DNA of 5,146 bases from the NCBI GenBank assembly GCA_025980355.1, contig JAICXR010000282.1, positions 1 to 5,146 on the forward strand, given 5' to 3'. The position numbers were made by a program, and so were the translations under genes. The notes below the pieces were generated by a model. The model searched no databases, had not been told where the DNA came from, and saw nothing but the letters and a program-made list of their open reading frames with translations. Shown piece after piece: positions 1-5,146 of the stretch (within the stretch, counting starts at the first letter, position 1; each line of letters begins with the position of its first letter). Origin of the DNA: Chloroflexota bacterium. Its GTDB lineage: Bacteria > Chloroflexota > UBA4733.

Positions 1-3
1 GCG

Positions 4-375
4 TTGCGGCCGTTCCAGTCGTCGCTGGCGGTGGCGGTGCTGAAACTGCTGGACGAGCGGCCGATGCATCCTTACGAGATGCAGCAGTTGATCCGCGAGC
101 GCCACCTTGACGACGTGTTCAAGCTCAGCAGCGGCTCGCTGTACCATGCCGTCGAGCAGCTCGTACGGGTCGGATTGATTGCCGGCCTGGACACCAACCG
201 GGCGGGACGGCGGCCCGAACGCACGGTCTATGCCATCACCGATGCCGGTCGGGATGCGTTCCAGGCCTGGTTGCGCCGGTTGCTGTCCGAGCCGGCAAAA
301 GAATATCCCCAGTTCGCCACGGCGCTGGCGTGTATGGTCCACCTGCAGCCGGCGGAAGTGGTGCGTCTACTCTAG
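4..375 (+). CDS. PadR-family transcriptional regulator, N-terminal part, cut by an in-frame amber codon
   Basis: PadR proteins are dimeric winged-helix repressors, often of neighbouring drug-efflux genes. The N-terminal winged helix is complete: MHPYEM at residues 21-26, the recognition-helix region GSLYHAVEQLVRVGLI at 44-59, and the wing RPERTVYAITDAGR at 70-83. The frame ends at TAG (373-375) after residue 123, just as the C-terminal helical dimerisation region begins; that region continues in the same frame to 636 (next entry). The product would bind DNA poorly if it cannot dimerise. The start is taken as TTG at 4-6 because family members begin a few residues before this motif pattern. The frame is open to the window edge, so the true start and its ribosome site may lie outside. 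It lies upstream of, and co-directional with, the DHA2 transporter, the usual partner of such a regulator. Family assignment is secure; whether a functional protein is made is doubtful. Confidence 0.85.
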   Translation: MRPFQSSLAVAVLKLLDERPMHPYEMQQLIRERHLDDVFKLSSGSLYHAVEQLVRVGLIAGLDTNRAGRRPERTVYAITDAGRDAFQAWLRRLLSEPAKEYPQFATALACMVHLQPAEVVRLL

Positions 376-636
376 CACCGGCTGTTGCTGCTGGAAGGGG
401 CGCTGGCGGCGGGAGCGCGCATCCAGCAGGGCGCCACCACCGGCGGCCTGTCCCGTCTGCACCTTATCGAGTTCGAATACGGCCAGATGCTCCAGGGCGC
501 GGAAGTAGTCTGGCTGCGCGGCCTGATTGACGACATCGCGGACGGAACGCTGGACGGCATGGCGGACTGGGTCGCCCTCCACGCCGGCCGCGCCTCGGAA
601 GGGGCTGCCCAACGGAGCGAGGAGGTACCGCCGTGA
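376..636 (+). pseudogene. C-terminal half of the interrupted padR gene
   Basis: After the TAG at 373-375 the same frame stays open for 86 codons to TGA at 634-636. It reads as the helical C-terminal domain typical of PadR proteins: a leucine/alanine-rich helix (RLLLLEGALAAGA), then LIEFEYGQMLQGAEVVWL and LRGLIDDIADGTLDG. The family pattern at the break (a helix of the type L-x-x-R-L-x-L-L-E) runs straight across the stop, so no bases seem to be lost or gained; a single C-to-T change turning CAG into TAG would suffice. With the amber read as a sense codon the protein would be about 210 residues, close to the size of longer PadR proteins. A TTG at 385 could allow restart, but I see no good ribosome site. 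TAG also ends the cupin gene and the remnant at 3678, so reassignment of TAG is unlikely. A sequencing error is the main alternative. Confidence 0.75.
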
Positions 637-656
637 CGTGAGCCCCGAACTCCCTT

Positions 657-684
657 CCGGCGGGGTGCTGCTACATCCCGCCGG
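657..684 (+). terminator. GC-rich hairpin after padR, possible terminator
   Basis: A perfect 8-bp stem (CCGGCGGG at 657-664 pairing with CCCGCCGG at 677-684) encloses a 12-base loop, 20 bases after the padR stop at 636. No T-run follows, so it is not a standard intrinsic terminator. It could slow transcription or end it weakly between padR and the transporter gene, or it may be a chance product of high GC content. Confidence 0.35.
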
Positions 685-790
685 CGGAGCGCCATCCCTC
701 GAGTCGGTCCCGCACCGCGTTTCCCGTCCTCAAGGCGTGCAACTCCATGATAGCCGGGGAATGCGACGCGGGCCAGCCCTGCCGACGAGG

Positions 791-802
791 CACGGGCCCG
801 TG
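791..802. promoter_or_regulatory. Perfect 12-bp palindrome before the transporter gene, candidate operator
   Basis: CACGGGCCCGTG is a perfect inverted repeat ending 24 bases before the transporter start codon and 12 bases before its Shine-Dalgarno site. A dimeric repressor such as PadR binds dyads in this position. It does not have the ATGT/ACAT half-sites described for several PadR proteins, and no clear -35/-10 pair can be placed around it. The operator role is therefore inferred only from symmetry and location. It could also fold as a small hairpin in the leader RNA, although a 12-bp stem with no loop would form poorly. Confidence 0.35.
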
Positions 803-814
803 TCGATATAGGAT

Positions 815-818
815 AGGA
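815..818 (+). promoter_or_regulatory. Ribosome binding site of the DHA2 transporter gene
   Basis: AGGA, within GGATAGGAAC, lies 8 bases before the ATG at 827. The spacing is near ideal and supports this start. Confidence 0.65.
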
Positions 819-826
819 ACTTCCCC

Positions 827-2500
827 ATGGTTACCACGAATGAGCGATCGGGCACGCATCCCTGGGCCGTGCTGGCGGTGCTCAGCCTCGGCACCTTCAT
901 GACGCTGCTCGACCTGACCATCGTCAACATCGCAATCCCCAGCATGGTCGACGGTTTGCATGCTTCGCTGGACCAGATCCTCTGGGTGCTCAATGCCTAC
1001 AGCCTGCTGTACGCCGTGCTGCTGATCACCTCCGGGCGTCTGGGCGACATCCTGGGTCCGCGCACCCTCTTCATCGCCGGCATGGCGCTCTTCACCGCCG
1101 CCTCCGCCGTCAGCGGCATGGCCCAGGACCCACTCCAGCTCATCATGGCCCGCGCCGGCCAGGGCTTCGGCGCGGCATTGTTAGCGCCGCAAGGATTGCC
1201 TTTCATCACCAGCCTCTTCCCCGCCGAACGCCGCGCCGGTCCGTTCGCCCTCATCGGCATGCTGGCCGGCCTGGCGGTGCTCGTCGGCCCCATCCTGGGC
1301 GGCGTCATCATCGCCAACTGGGGCTGGCGCTGGATCTTCTACGTCAATATCCCGATCGGCATCCTCACCCTGGCGCTGGCCGTCCTCGTGATCCCCGACC
1401 TGCGCCCCGGTCGCCGGCATCGCCTGGACCTGCTCGGCGTGGCATTGGCCAGCGCCGGCCTCCTGGGCGTGGTCTTCGGCCTGATCGAAGGGCAACGCTA
1501 CCACTGGGGCACGATCTGGGCGCCCATCACCATCCCCGAGATCATCGGGGCCGGCGTGGTCGTGCTGGCACTCTTCCTGGTCGCCCAGTACCGGCGCCAG
1601 GGTGACGAGCCGCTGCTTCCCTTCGCGGTCTTCGCCAACCGCAACTACACGCTCACGACGCTGGTGCTGGCGGCGATGGGCTTCGCCATGCTGGGCCTGT
1701 TCCTGCCGCTGACCATCTACTTGCAGTCGGTCCTGCACCTGAGCGCCCTCGACGCCTCTTTGACCATGGCGCCGATGATGGTGGCCATGCTCGTAATTTC
1801 CCCCGTCAGCAACGCCCTGATCCCCCGCGTCGGCGCCAAGCCATTGCTGATCCTCGGGCTGCTCCTCTTCGCCGCCGGCACGGCCTACCTGGCCTGGGAT
1901 GCCCATGTCGATTCCGGGCGGTGGAGCTTCCTGCCCGGCCTGCTCCCGGGCGGGGTCGGGATGGCCTGCATCTGGGGTCCCGCCTTCAGCCTCGCCACCC
2001 GCGACCTGAAGCCGGAGATGGCCGGGGTTGCTTCCGGCGTGCTCAACACGATTCAGGAATTGGGCGGCGTGGTCGCCAGCGCCGGCGTGGGGGCCTTGCT
2101 GCAAAACCGCCTGGCCACCGCCTTGCACCAGCAGGCGGTGGCCTATTCCGGCCAACTGCCGGCGCCGTTCCGACCCGCCTTCGTGGGCGAGTTCAGTCGG
2201 GCGGCCAGCAACGGCCTCCAGGTCGGCGCCGGGCAGACCGGCGGCGCCGTCGCCCTCCCGCCCGGCGTGCCCGCCCAGGTCGCCCAACAGTTGCAGCAAC
2301 TGGCGACGGCGGTCTTCACGCATGGCTTCGTCGACGCCATGCGCCCGACGCTGGTATTGCCCATCGCCGTCATCCTGCTGGCGGCGCTCAGTTGCCTCAC
2401 CCTGCAGCGCCCAACGGAGACGCCACCGGCCGTGGCGCCCCAACAGGCTGAGGCGGAGCCGCTGGTCGCGTTGGCCGGAGCAGCCATCAGCGACCGGTAA
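827..2500 (+). CDS. DHA2-family (EmrB/QacA-type) MFS multidrug efflux transporter
   Basis: An inner-membrane proton-driven antiporter expected to export hydrophobic drugs or other toxic compounds; the substrate cannot be told from sequence. At 557 residues and with about 14 predicted membrane segments it has the size and topology of the DHA2 family. Signature motifs are all present: D1 in the first helix (LDLTIVNIAIP, residues 28-38), motif A in the loop after helix 2 (GRLGDILGPR, 70-79), motif B with its arginine (RAGQGFGAALLAP, 109-121), the antiporter motif C (GLAVLVGPILGG, 148-159), and WRWIFYVNIPIG at 167-178. EPLLPF then NRNY near 261-274 marks the central cytoplasmic loop. A long hydrophilic loop (about 427-503) separates helices 13 and 14, a form I know from actinobacterial and Chloroflexota members. 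The ATG at 827 has a well-spaced AGGA and puts the first helix at about residue 13. The reading frame is intact. The preceding padR fragment suggests it was the regulated partner. The coding sequence ends 12-15 bases before homology to a truncated ATPase begins. Confidence 0.93.
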   Translation: MVTTNERSGTHPWAVLAVLSLGTFMTLLDLTIVNIAIPSMVDGLHASLDQILWVLNAYSLLYAVLLITSGRLGDILGPRTLFIAGMALFTAASAVSGMAQDPLQLIMARAGQGFGAALLAPQGLPFITSLFPAERRAGPFALIGMLAGLAVLVGPILGGVIIANWGWRWIFYVNIPIGILTLALAVLVIPDLRPGRRHRLDLLGVALASAGLLGVVFGLIEGQRYHWGTIWAPITIPEIIGAGVVVLALFLVAQYRRQGDEPLLPFAVFANRNYTLTTLVLAAMGFAMLGLFLPLTIYLQSVLHLSALDASLTMAPMMVAMLVISPVSNALIPRVGAKPLLILGLLLFAAGTAYLAWDAHVDSGRWSFLPGLLPGGVGMACIWGPAFSLATRDLKPEMAGVASGVLNTIQELGGVVASAGVGALLQNRLATALHQQAVAYSGQLPAPFRPAFVGEFSRAASNGLQVGAGQTGGAVALPPGVPAQVAQQLQQLATAVFTHGFVDAMRPTLVLPIAVILLAALSCLTLQRPTETPPAVAPQQAEAEPLVALAGAAISDR

Positions 2501-2584
2501 GGTCGCCAGGACCACTACCTGCTCGGCCAGGAGGACGATGTCGCATCACAACTCGCCGCGGTCTGGGATCGCGAGGTCGACGCT

Positions 2585-3637
2585 GTGCCCCTCACGATCG
2601 TCCTGAGCGGTTCCGAAGTGACGACGATGGAGCGCCTGCAAGAGGGTGGCCAGCCCCTCTACGGCCGCCCTGACTGGTCCGCGCGGATACGCCCGTTCGA
2701 TTATTGGAACACGGCGCTGATGGCGACCGAACGTGATCCGCCCGAGGCGGCGGTCGTCTACGGCATCTTCGGCGGGACACCGCGCTTCCTCGCCAGCAGC
2801 AATGCCGACGAACCGCTGGCAGACTTCGTCGTTCATTCCTTCCTGTCGCCCCAAGGGGATGTGCATCTCCAGGTCCAGCACATCATTGAGCAGGAGAAGG
2901 GCATTCGTGACCCGGCCGACTACCGGGCCGTCCTTGCCGCGATCGCCGATGGCAAGACGCAGGTCAATGAGATCACGCTCGCCGCCGGTCTCGGCGGCAA
3001 GCCGTACAGTGTGCGGCGGGCCTTACTCGTGCTGGAAGACCTGCAGCTGATCTGGCGGGAACGCAACTATGGCGCTGCCGAGAGAGCGCCATTTCGCTAT
3101 GGGATCGCCGATAACGCCGTCCGCTTTTGGTATCGGTTCATCCACCCCAATCGCAGCAGACTGGAAACCGGCGATCCCGCAGCTGTCTGGACGCACCAGG
3201 TGCAGCCGTTTCTCAACGACTACATGGGAAGGGTCTTCGAGCGAATCTGCCGCGAAGGCTTCCGGCGGCACCATGCCGCCTGGGGCTTTGTCGATGCCGA
3301 GCACTGGGCGCGTTGGGAAGGGCAGGACCGCAACCGGCGCAGCATTGAGACCGACATCGTCGCCCTGCTGGACGATGGCCGGGTCCTGACCGGGGAGATC
3401 AAGTGGACTTCCCAGCCCACCGAGTATGAAGTTCACCGGGACCTGCTGCGCAACCTCGATGATCTCGCCCGTTCCGGCCAGGGCTGGGCGCGGGATGCGC
3501 TCGCCTCGGACCGCAGTGCCGGCTTCCTCTACTGCTCGGCCGGCGGCTTCTCCGCCGAATTTCAACAGCGAGCAGAGCAAGCGGACAATATACATCTCGT
3601 GACCCTTGCCGACCTCTACATGGGGACGGGGCAATGA
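2585..3637 (+). CDS. Archaeal-type ATPase with DUF234 domain, 5'-truncated and lacking the P-loop
   Basis: This is the C-terminal part of a predicted ATPase of the ATPase_2/DUF234 type (COG1672-like), whose cellular role is poorly known. From the GTG at 2585 the protein has 350 residues; full members are about 450-480. Present are: the sensor-type strand LTIVLSGSEV (3-12), MERL and PLYGR (15-28), GIFGGTPRFL (60-69), a winged helix around 127-158 (NEITLAAGL, SVRRALLVLEDLQLI), and DUF234 with FWYRFIHPNRSRLE (181-194), VFERICREGF (217-226) and an E-T-D...E-I-K pattern (E255, D257, E271, K273) like that of PD-(D/E)XK folds. Walker A and the Walker B acidic pair are absent. The frame upstream is open back to the transporter stop and reads HYLLGQEDDVASQLAAVWDR from 2513, matching the segment that normally follows Walker B, so the gene lost its first third rather than starting here. 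GAGG at 2573-2576, 8 bases before the GTG, could still allow translation. ATPase activity is not expected. It is probably a pseudogene, although the remaining frame is clean. Confidence 0.8.
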   Translation: MPLTIVLSGSEVTTMERLQEGGQPLYGRPDWSARIRPFDYWNTALMATERDPPEAAVVYGIFGGTPRFLASSNADEPLADFVVHSFLSPQGDVHLQVQHIIEQEKGIRDPADYRAVLAAIADGKTQVNEITLAAGLGGKPYSVRRALLVLEDLQLIWRERNYGAAERAPFRYGIADNAVRFWYRFIHPNRSRLETGDPAAVWTHQVQPFLNDYMGRVFERICREGFRRHHAAWGFVDAEHWARWEGQDRNRRSIETDIVALLDDGRVLTGEIKWTSQPTEYEVHRDLLRNLDDLARSGQGWARDALASDRSAGFLYCSAGGFSAEFQQRAEQADNIHLVTLADLYMGTGQ

Positions 3638-3677
3638 GGTGGGGTATACCAGAGACCCGCCAACGTCCGGGGTAGAG

Positions 3678-3961
3678 CTACTCAACCGCGTTGCAGCCGC
3701 CACCGAGCAGCACGACATCCGTCCAGTGGCCGGTGACGGTTTTCTGCACCCGGTAGCCGGCGGGCCAGCCCCCCGTACCGAAATTATGAATGTCCACCGC
3801 CGACAGGGGAAGGACATAGGTCGCCTTACAGGGCCCCTGGTCGGGAGGATGGAGGACGGCACTGGAGACGACCTCCCCGGCCGGGTTCAGCAGAATCCAG
3901 ACTCTGCCACGTCCTGGTGTAGCACATGCACGTCGTCGTGCGTCTGTTCCTGGTAGGAGTC
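3678..3961 (-). pseudogene. Frameshifted remnant of an unrecognised protein gene
   Basis: I do not recognise the family. Read on the minus strand, the last 75 codons (3902 down to the TAG at 3678-3680) encode a natural-looking segment, VWILLNPAGEVV then a Cys-Lys-Ala-Thr region, VDIHNFGTGGWPAGYRV and TGHWTDVVLLGGGC, with good G/C at third positions. Going upstream this frame loses its third-position bias (codons such as cga cga cgt gca tgt gct aca cca gga). A neighbouring frame takes over with high GC3 and reads DSYQEQTHDDVHVLHQDVAE down to about 3902, then stops at 3887-3889. One base lost near 3902 would join them as ...HQDVAE-VWILLNP.... No start codon lies near the beginning of the downstream frame. 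The upstream frame runs open to an ATG at 4078, 17 bases after the cupin stop, but its protein-like character fades above about 3961. No membrane segment or signal peptide is visible. Confidence 0.42.
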
Positions 3962-4095
3962 GGCATTCCTCACCGACGCCGAGGTCGCCTTCCGGCCCGC
4001 CTTGCCAACCCCTCCGCAAGACCGGGCTGGATCGGCGGCCGCCTTCAGGGGAAGCCAAGGCGACATTCTCCTGCGCATGCGGGAGCAGCCGTCGC

Positions 4096-4488
4096 CTACT
4101 CCAGTACCTCCGACTGGTACCGCCGCATAATCGCATGGTGCTGACGCAGATCCGGCGCGCCGTGCAACTCGGCGACCAGGTCGCGCAGCCGCGGCGTGAG
4201 GATGATGAGGTAGCGGGCGGTTCCAACCGCTTCGTACGTGTGGGGAACTCCCGCCGGGACAAAGACCGTTGTGCCTGCTGTCGCGTCGACCTGCCGGTCA
4301 CCCAATCTGAATCTCAGGGTGCCTTCCAGGACGTGCCAGGCCTCGTCGTCGGCATGATGCACGTGCAGGTAGGCGGGGCCGCTCCCGCCCCACTCGTAGA
4401 CGCCAAACGACCGTCCGCTCGCCGCAAGCGGTCCCTGGTCCTCCCGACGTTGACCCGCCGCCGGGACGATGATGGCTTCCAACATCAT
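4096..4488 (-). CDS. Small cupin-domain protein
   Basis: A single-domain cupin of 130 residues, likely cytoplasmic and metal-binding; its reaction or ligand cannot be assigned. Cupin motif 1 is clear: H42-x-H44, then E49 and G56 (LHVHHADDEAWHVLEG), as in HxH(X)4E(X)6G. Motif 2 is GTTVFVPAGVPHTYEA (72-87), with H83 as the fourth metal ligand; the usual final Asn is Ala. The C-terminus is a short helical tail rich in Arg, Glu and His. Five in-frame ATGs lie at 4545, 4500, 4494, 4488 and 4485. I chose 4488 because GGAG (4498-4495) sits 6 bases before it and the protein then begins directly with the first cupin strand (MMLEAIIVPAAG). The ATG at 4545 would add 19 unlikely residues (WPTPPSGDG). The gene runs in the same direction as the propeller gene, 93 bases after its stop, with a hairpin between. 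It ends in TAG. Confidence 0.88.
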   Translation of the reverse strand: MMLEAIIVPAAGQRREDQGPLAASGRSFGVYEWGGSGPAYLHVHHADDEAWHVLEGTLRFRLGDRQVDATAGTTVFVPAGVPHTYEAVGTARYLIILTPRLRDLVAELHGAPDLRQHHAIMRRYQSEVLE

Positions 4489-4494
4489 TGGCAT

Positions 4495-4498
4495 CTCC
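4495..4498 (-). promoter_or_regulatory. Ribosome binding site deciding the cupin start
   Basis: GGAG on the minus strand is 6 bases before the ATG at 4488 and 9 before the one at 4485. It favours these over the upstream in-frame ATGs at 4545, 4500 and 4494. Confidence 0.55.
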
Positions 4499-4560
4499 AT
4501 TCCATCGCCCGACGGGGGCGTCGGCCAGCCCGCCAAGCCTAGCATGGCTCGCTACCAACC

Positions 4561-4577
4561 GGCGGGGAGCCCCCGCC
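4561..4577 (-). terminator. Short GC hairpin after the propeller gene
   Basis: A perfect 7-bp inverted repeat (GGCGGGG and CCCCGCC) with a 3-base loop begins 4 bases after the propeller gene's stop. On the minus strand it is followed by GGTTGGTAGC, not a T-run, so it is at best a weak or atypical terminator. It may protect the 3' end of the message or limit read-through into the cupin gene. Confidence 0.4.
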
Positions 4578-4581
4578 ATTA

Positions 4582-5146
4582 TCAACTGACCTGGGCGATG
4601 GATGGCGAAGGCGCGGCCGGCGCCAGGGCAAAGAGCGACGACCAGTGGAACTGCCCGAAGTAGCCGAAGCCGCCGGCATAGTCGGCGGCCGTGCCGATGG
4701 CGTCGACCAGTTGGTGGGCCTGCGTGCCGTCCGGGCGCACCGCCCAAAGCGTGGCGACCGGCACGATCTTGCTGATCTGCGGGCGCCAGCGCACGAAGAC
4801 CAGCCACTGCCCATCCGGCGTCCACACCGGATACTCATCCGTCCAGCCGGGGGCGTTCGTGAGCTGCCCCTGTGCCGTGCCATCGGCCCGCATCCGCCAG
4901 AGCCGGCGGCTGGTGATGGCGGTGACGGTACTGTCGCCGAGCTGTTGCGAACGCCCGCGAGCGAAAGCGATCTGGCCGCCGTCCGGCGAGATTGCCGGGT
5001 TCACGTCGGACCAGGCGGCGTCGCTGGTCAGGTCGGTGTGCGTGCCCTTGGCGATGTCGAAGCGCGTCAGGCGCTTCTTGATATACGTCTCGCGGCCGAG
5101 CGGCCCGGAGACGACGAGCCAGTCGCCCTTTGGCGCCCAGGCCAGC
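4582..5146 (-). CDS. TolB/PD40-type beta-propeller protein, C-terminal part (5' end beyond window)
   Basis: The minus-strand frame enters from the right edge and is open for 187 codons to TGA at 4582-4584. It carries repeated PD40/WD40-like blades: LAWAPKGDWLVV (residues 1-12 of the visible part), PAISPDGGQIAFARGR (50-65), LWRMRADGT (82-90) followed by PVWTPDGQWLVFVRW (106-120), and LWAVRPDGTQAHQL (133-146). The repeated S/T-P-D-G then a hydrophobic strand is the hallmark of TolB-like propellers, which mediate protein interaction or ligand binding, often outside the cytoplasmic membrane. A GTG at 5004 could be taken as a start, but clear propeller sequence lies upstream of it, so the gene continues past the window. 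The tail after the last blade is rich in Gly, Phe and Trp, then Ala and Pro. Signal peptide and any fused domain (peptidase, kinase, response regulator) cannot be seen, so the full role is open. Confidence 0.85.
   Translation of the reverse strand, partial: LAWAPKGDWLVVSGPLGRETYIKKRLTRFDIAKGTHTDLTSDAAWSDVNPAISPDGGQIAFARGRSQQLGDSTVTAITSRRLWRMRADGTAQGQLTNAPGWTDEYPVWTPDGQWLVFVRWRPQISKIVPVATLWAVRPDGTQAHQLVDAIGTAADYAGGFGYFGQFHWSSLFALAPAAPSPSIAQVS

Noticed and set aside
373..375. Amber recoding or stop-codon reassignment in padR
   Set aside because: TAG is used as the stop of the cupin gene and of the remnant at 3678, and no recoding structure is evident next to it.
1181..2515. A 444-codon open frame on the minus strand opposite the transporter
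   Set aside because: It is antisense to a clearly coding gene, rich in Gln/Gly/Arg/His low-complexity sequence and has no domain. Such long antisense frames are expected in GC-rich coding DNA.
1921..2606. Plus-strand open frames overlapping the transporter's 3' part
   Set aside because: Arg/Pro/Ala-rich off-frame readings of the transporter gene with no start context of their own.
3023..3862. A 279-codon minus-strand frame overlapping the ATPase and the remnant
   Set aside because: It lies mostly opposite the DUF234 coding sequence and shows no domain or natural protein pattern; its 5' part is an off-frame reading of the 3678-3961 remnant.
3818..3991. 10-bp direct repeat AGGTCGCCTT at 3818-3827 and 3982-3991, with an inverted 8-bp copy at 4057-4064
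   Set aside because: Short, not bordered by any element, and built from common codons (both direct copies read Lys-Ala-Thr on the minus strand). Chance is likely in GC-rich sequence.
4135..4542. Plus-strand 135-codon frame opposite the cupin gene
   Set aside because: The minus strand encodes unmistakable cupin motifs here; the plus frame has no recognisable pattern.
1..5146. Search for CRISPR arrays, tRNA/rRNA genes, insertion-sequence ends or transposases
   Set aside because: No spaced repeats, RNA gene signatures, transposase motifs or terminal inverted repeats were seen, including at the transporter/ATPase junction.

Overview
This is a GC-rich window with strong G/C bias at third codon positions and several recognisable Shine-Dalgarno sites. 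Nothing in it fixes the taxon. The DHA2 transporter with a long loop before its last helix, the archaeal-type ATPase/DUF234 family and a PD40 propeller protein together fit a high-GC Chloroflexota or a related terrestrial lineage. That placement is inference.

Layout: the left half is read on the + strand and the right half on the - strand, and the two converge near 3640-3680. On + there are: (1) a PadR-family regulator (4-375) whose frame is cut by an amber codon, with its C-terminal half still readable in the same frame to 636; (2) a 190-bp gap with a GC hairpin (657-684) and a perfect 12-bp palindrome (791-802) just before the next gene; (3) a complete 557-residue DHA2 (EmrB/QacA-type) drug efflux transporter (827-2500); (4) the C-terminal part of an archaeal-type ATPase with DUF234 (2585-3637), missing its P-loop and joined almost directly to the end of the transporter gene. 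On - there are: (5) the 3' part of a TolB/PD40-type propeller protein entering from the right edge (4582-5146), with a short GC hairpin just after its stop; (6) a small intact cupin protein (4096-4488); (7) an unrecognised, apparently frameshifted gene remnant (3678 to about 3961).

How they fit together: padR followed by a DHA2 pump is a familiar local drug-resistance module in which the PadR protein represses the pump. Here the regulator appears broken and the pump intact, so the pump may be constitutive or under other control. The palindrome before the pump is the best operator candidate. The ATPase remnant, cupin, unknown remnant and propeller gene show no functional link to the module.

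Three of the six loci look damaged in different ways: a nonsense codon, a 5' truncation and a frameshift. Either this is an eroding, rearranged accessory region or the assembly contains errors. I found no convincing undescribed system. The most informative points are the transporter/ATPase junction and the interrupted regulator.
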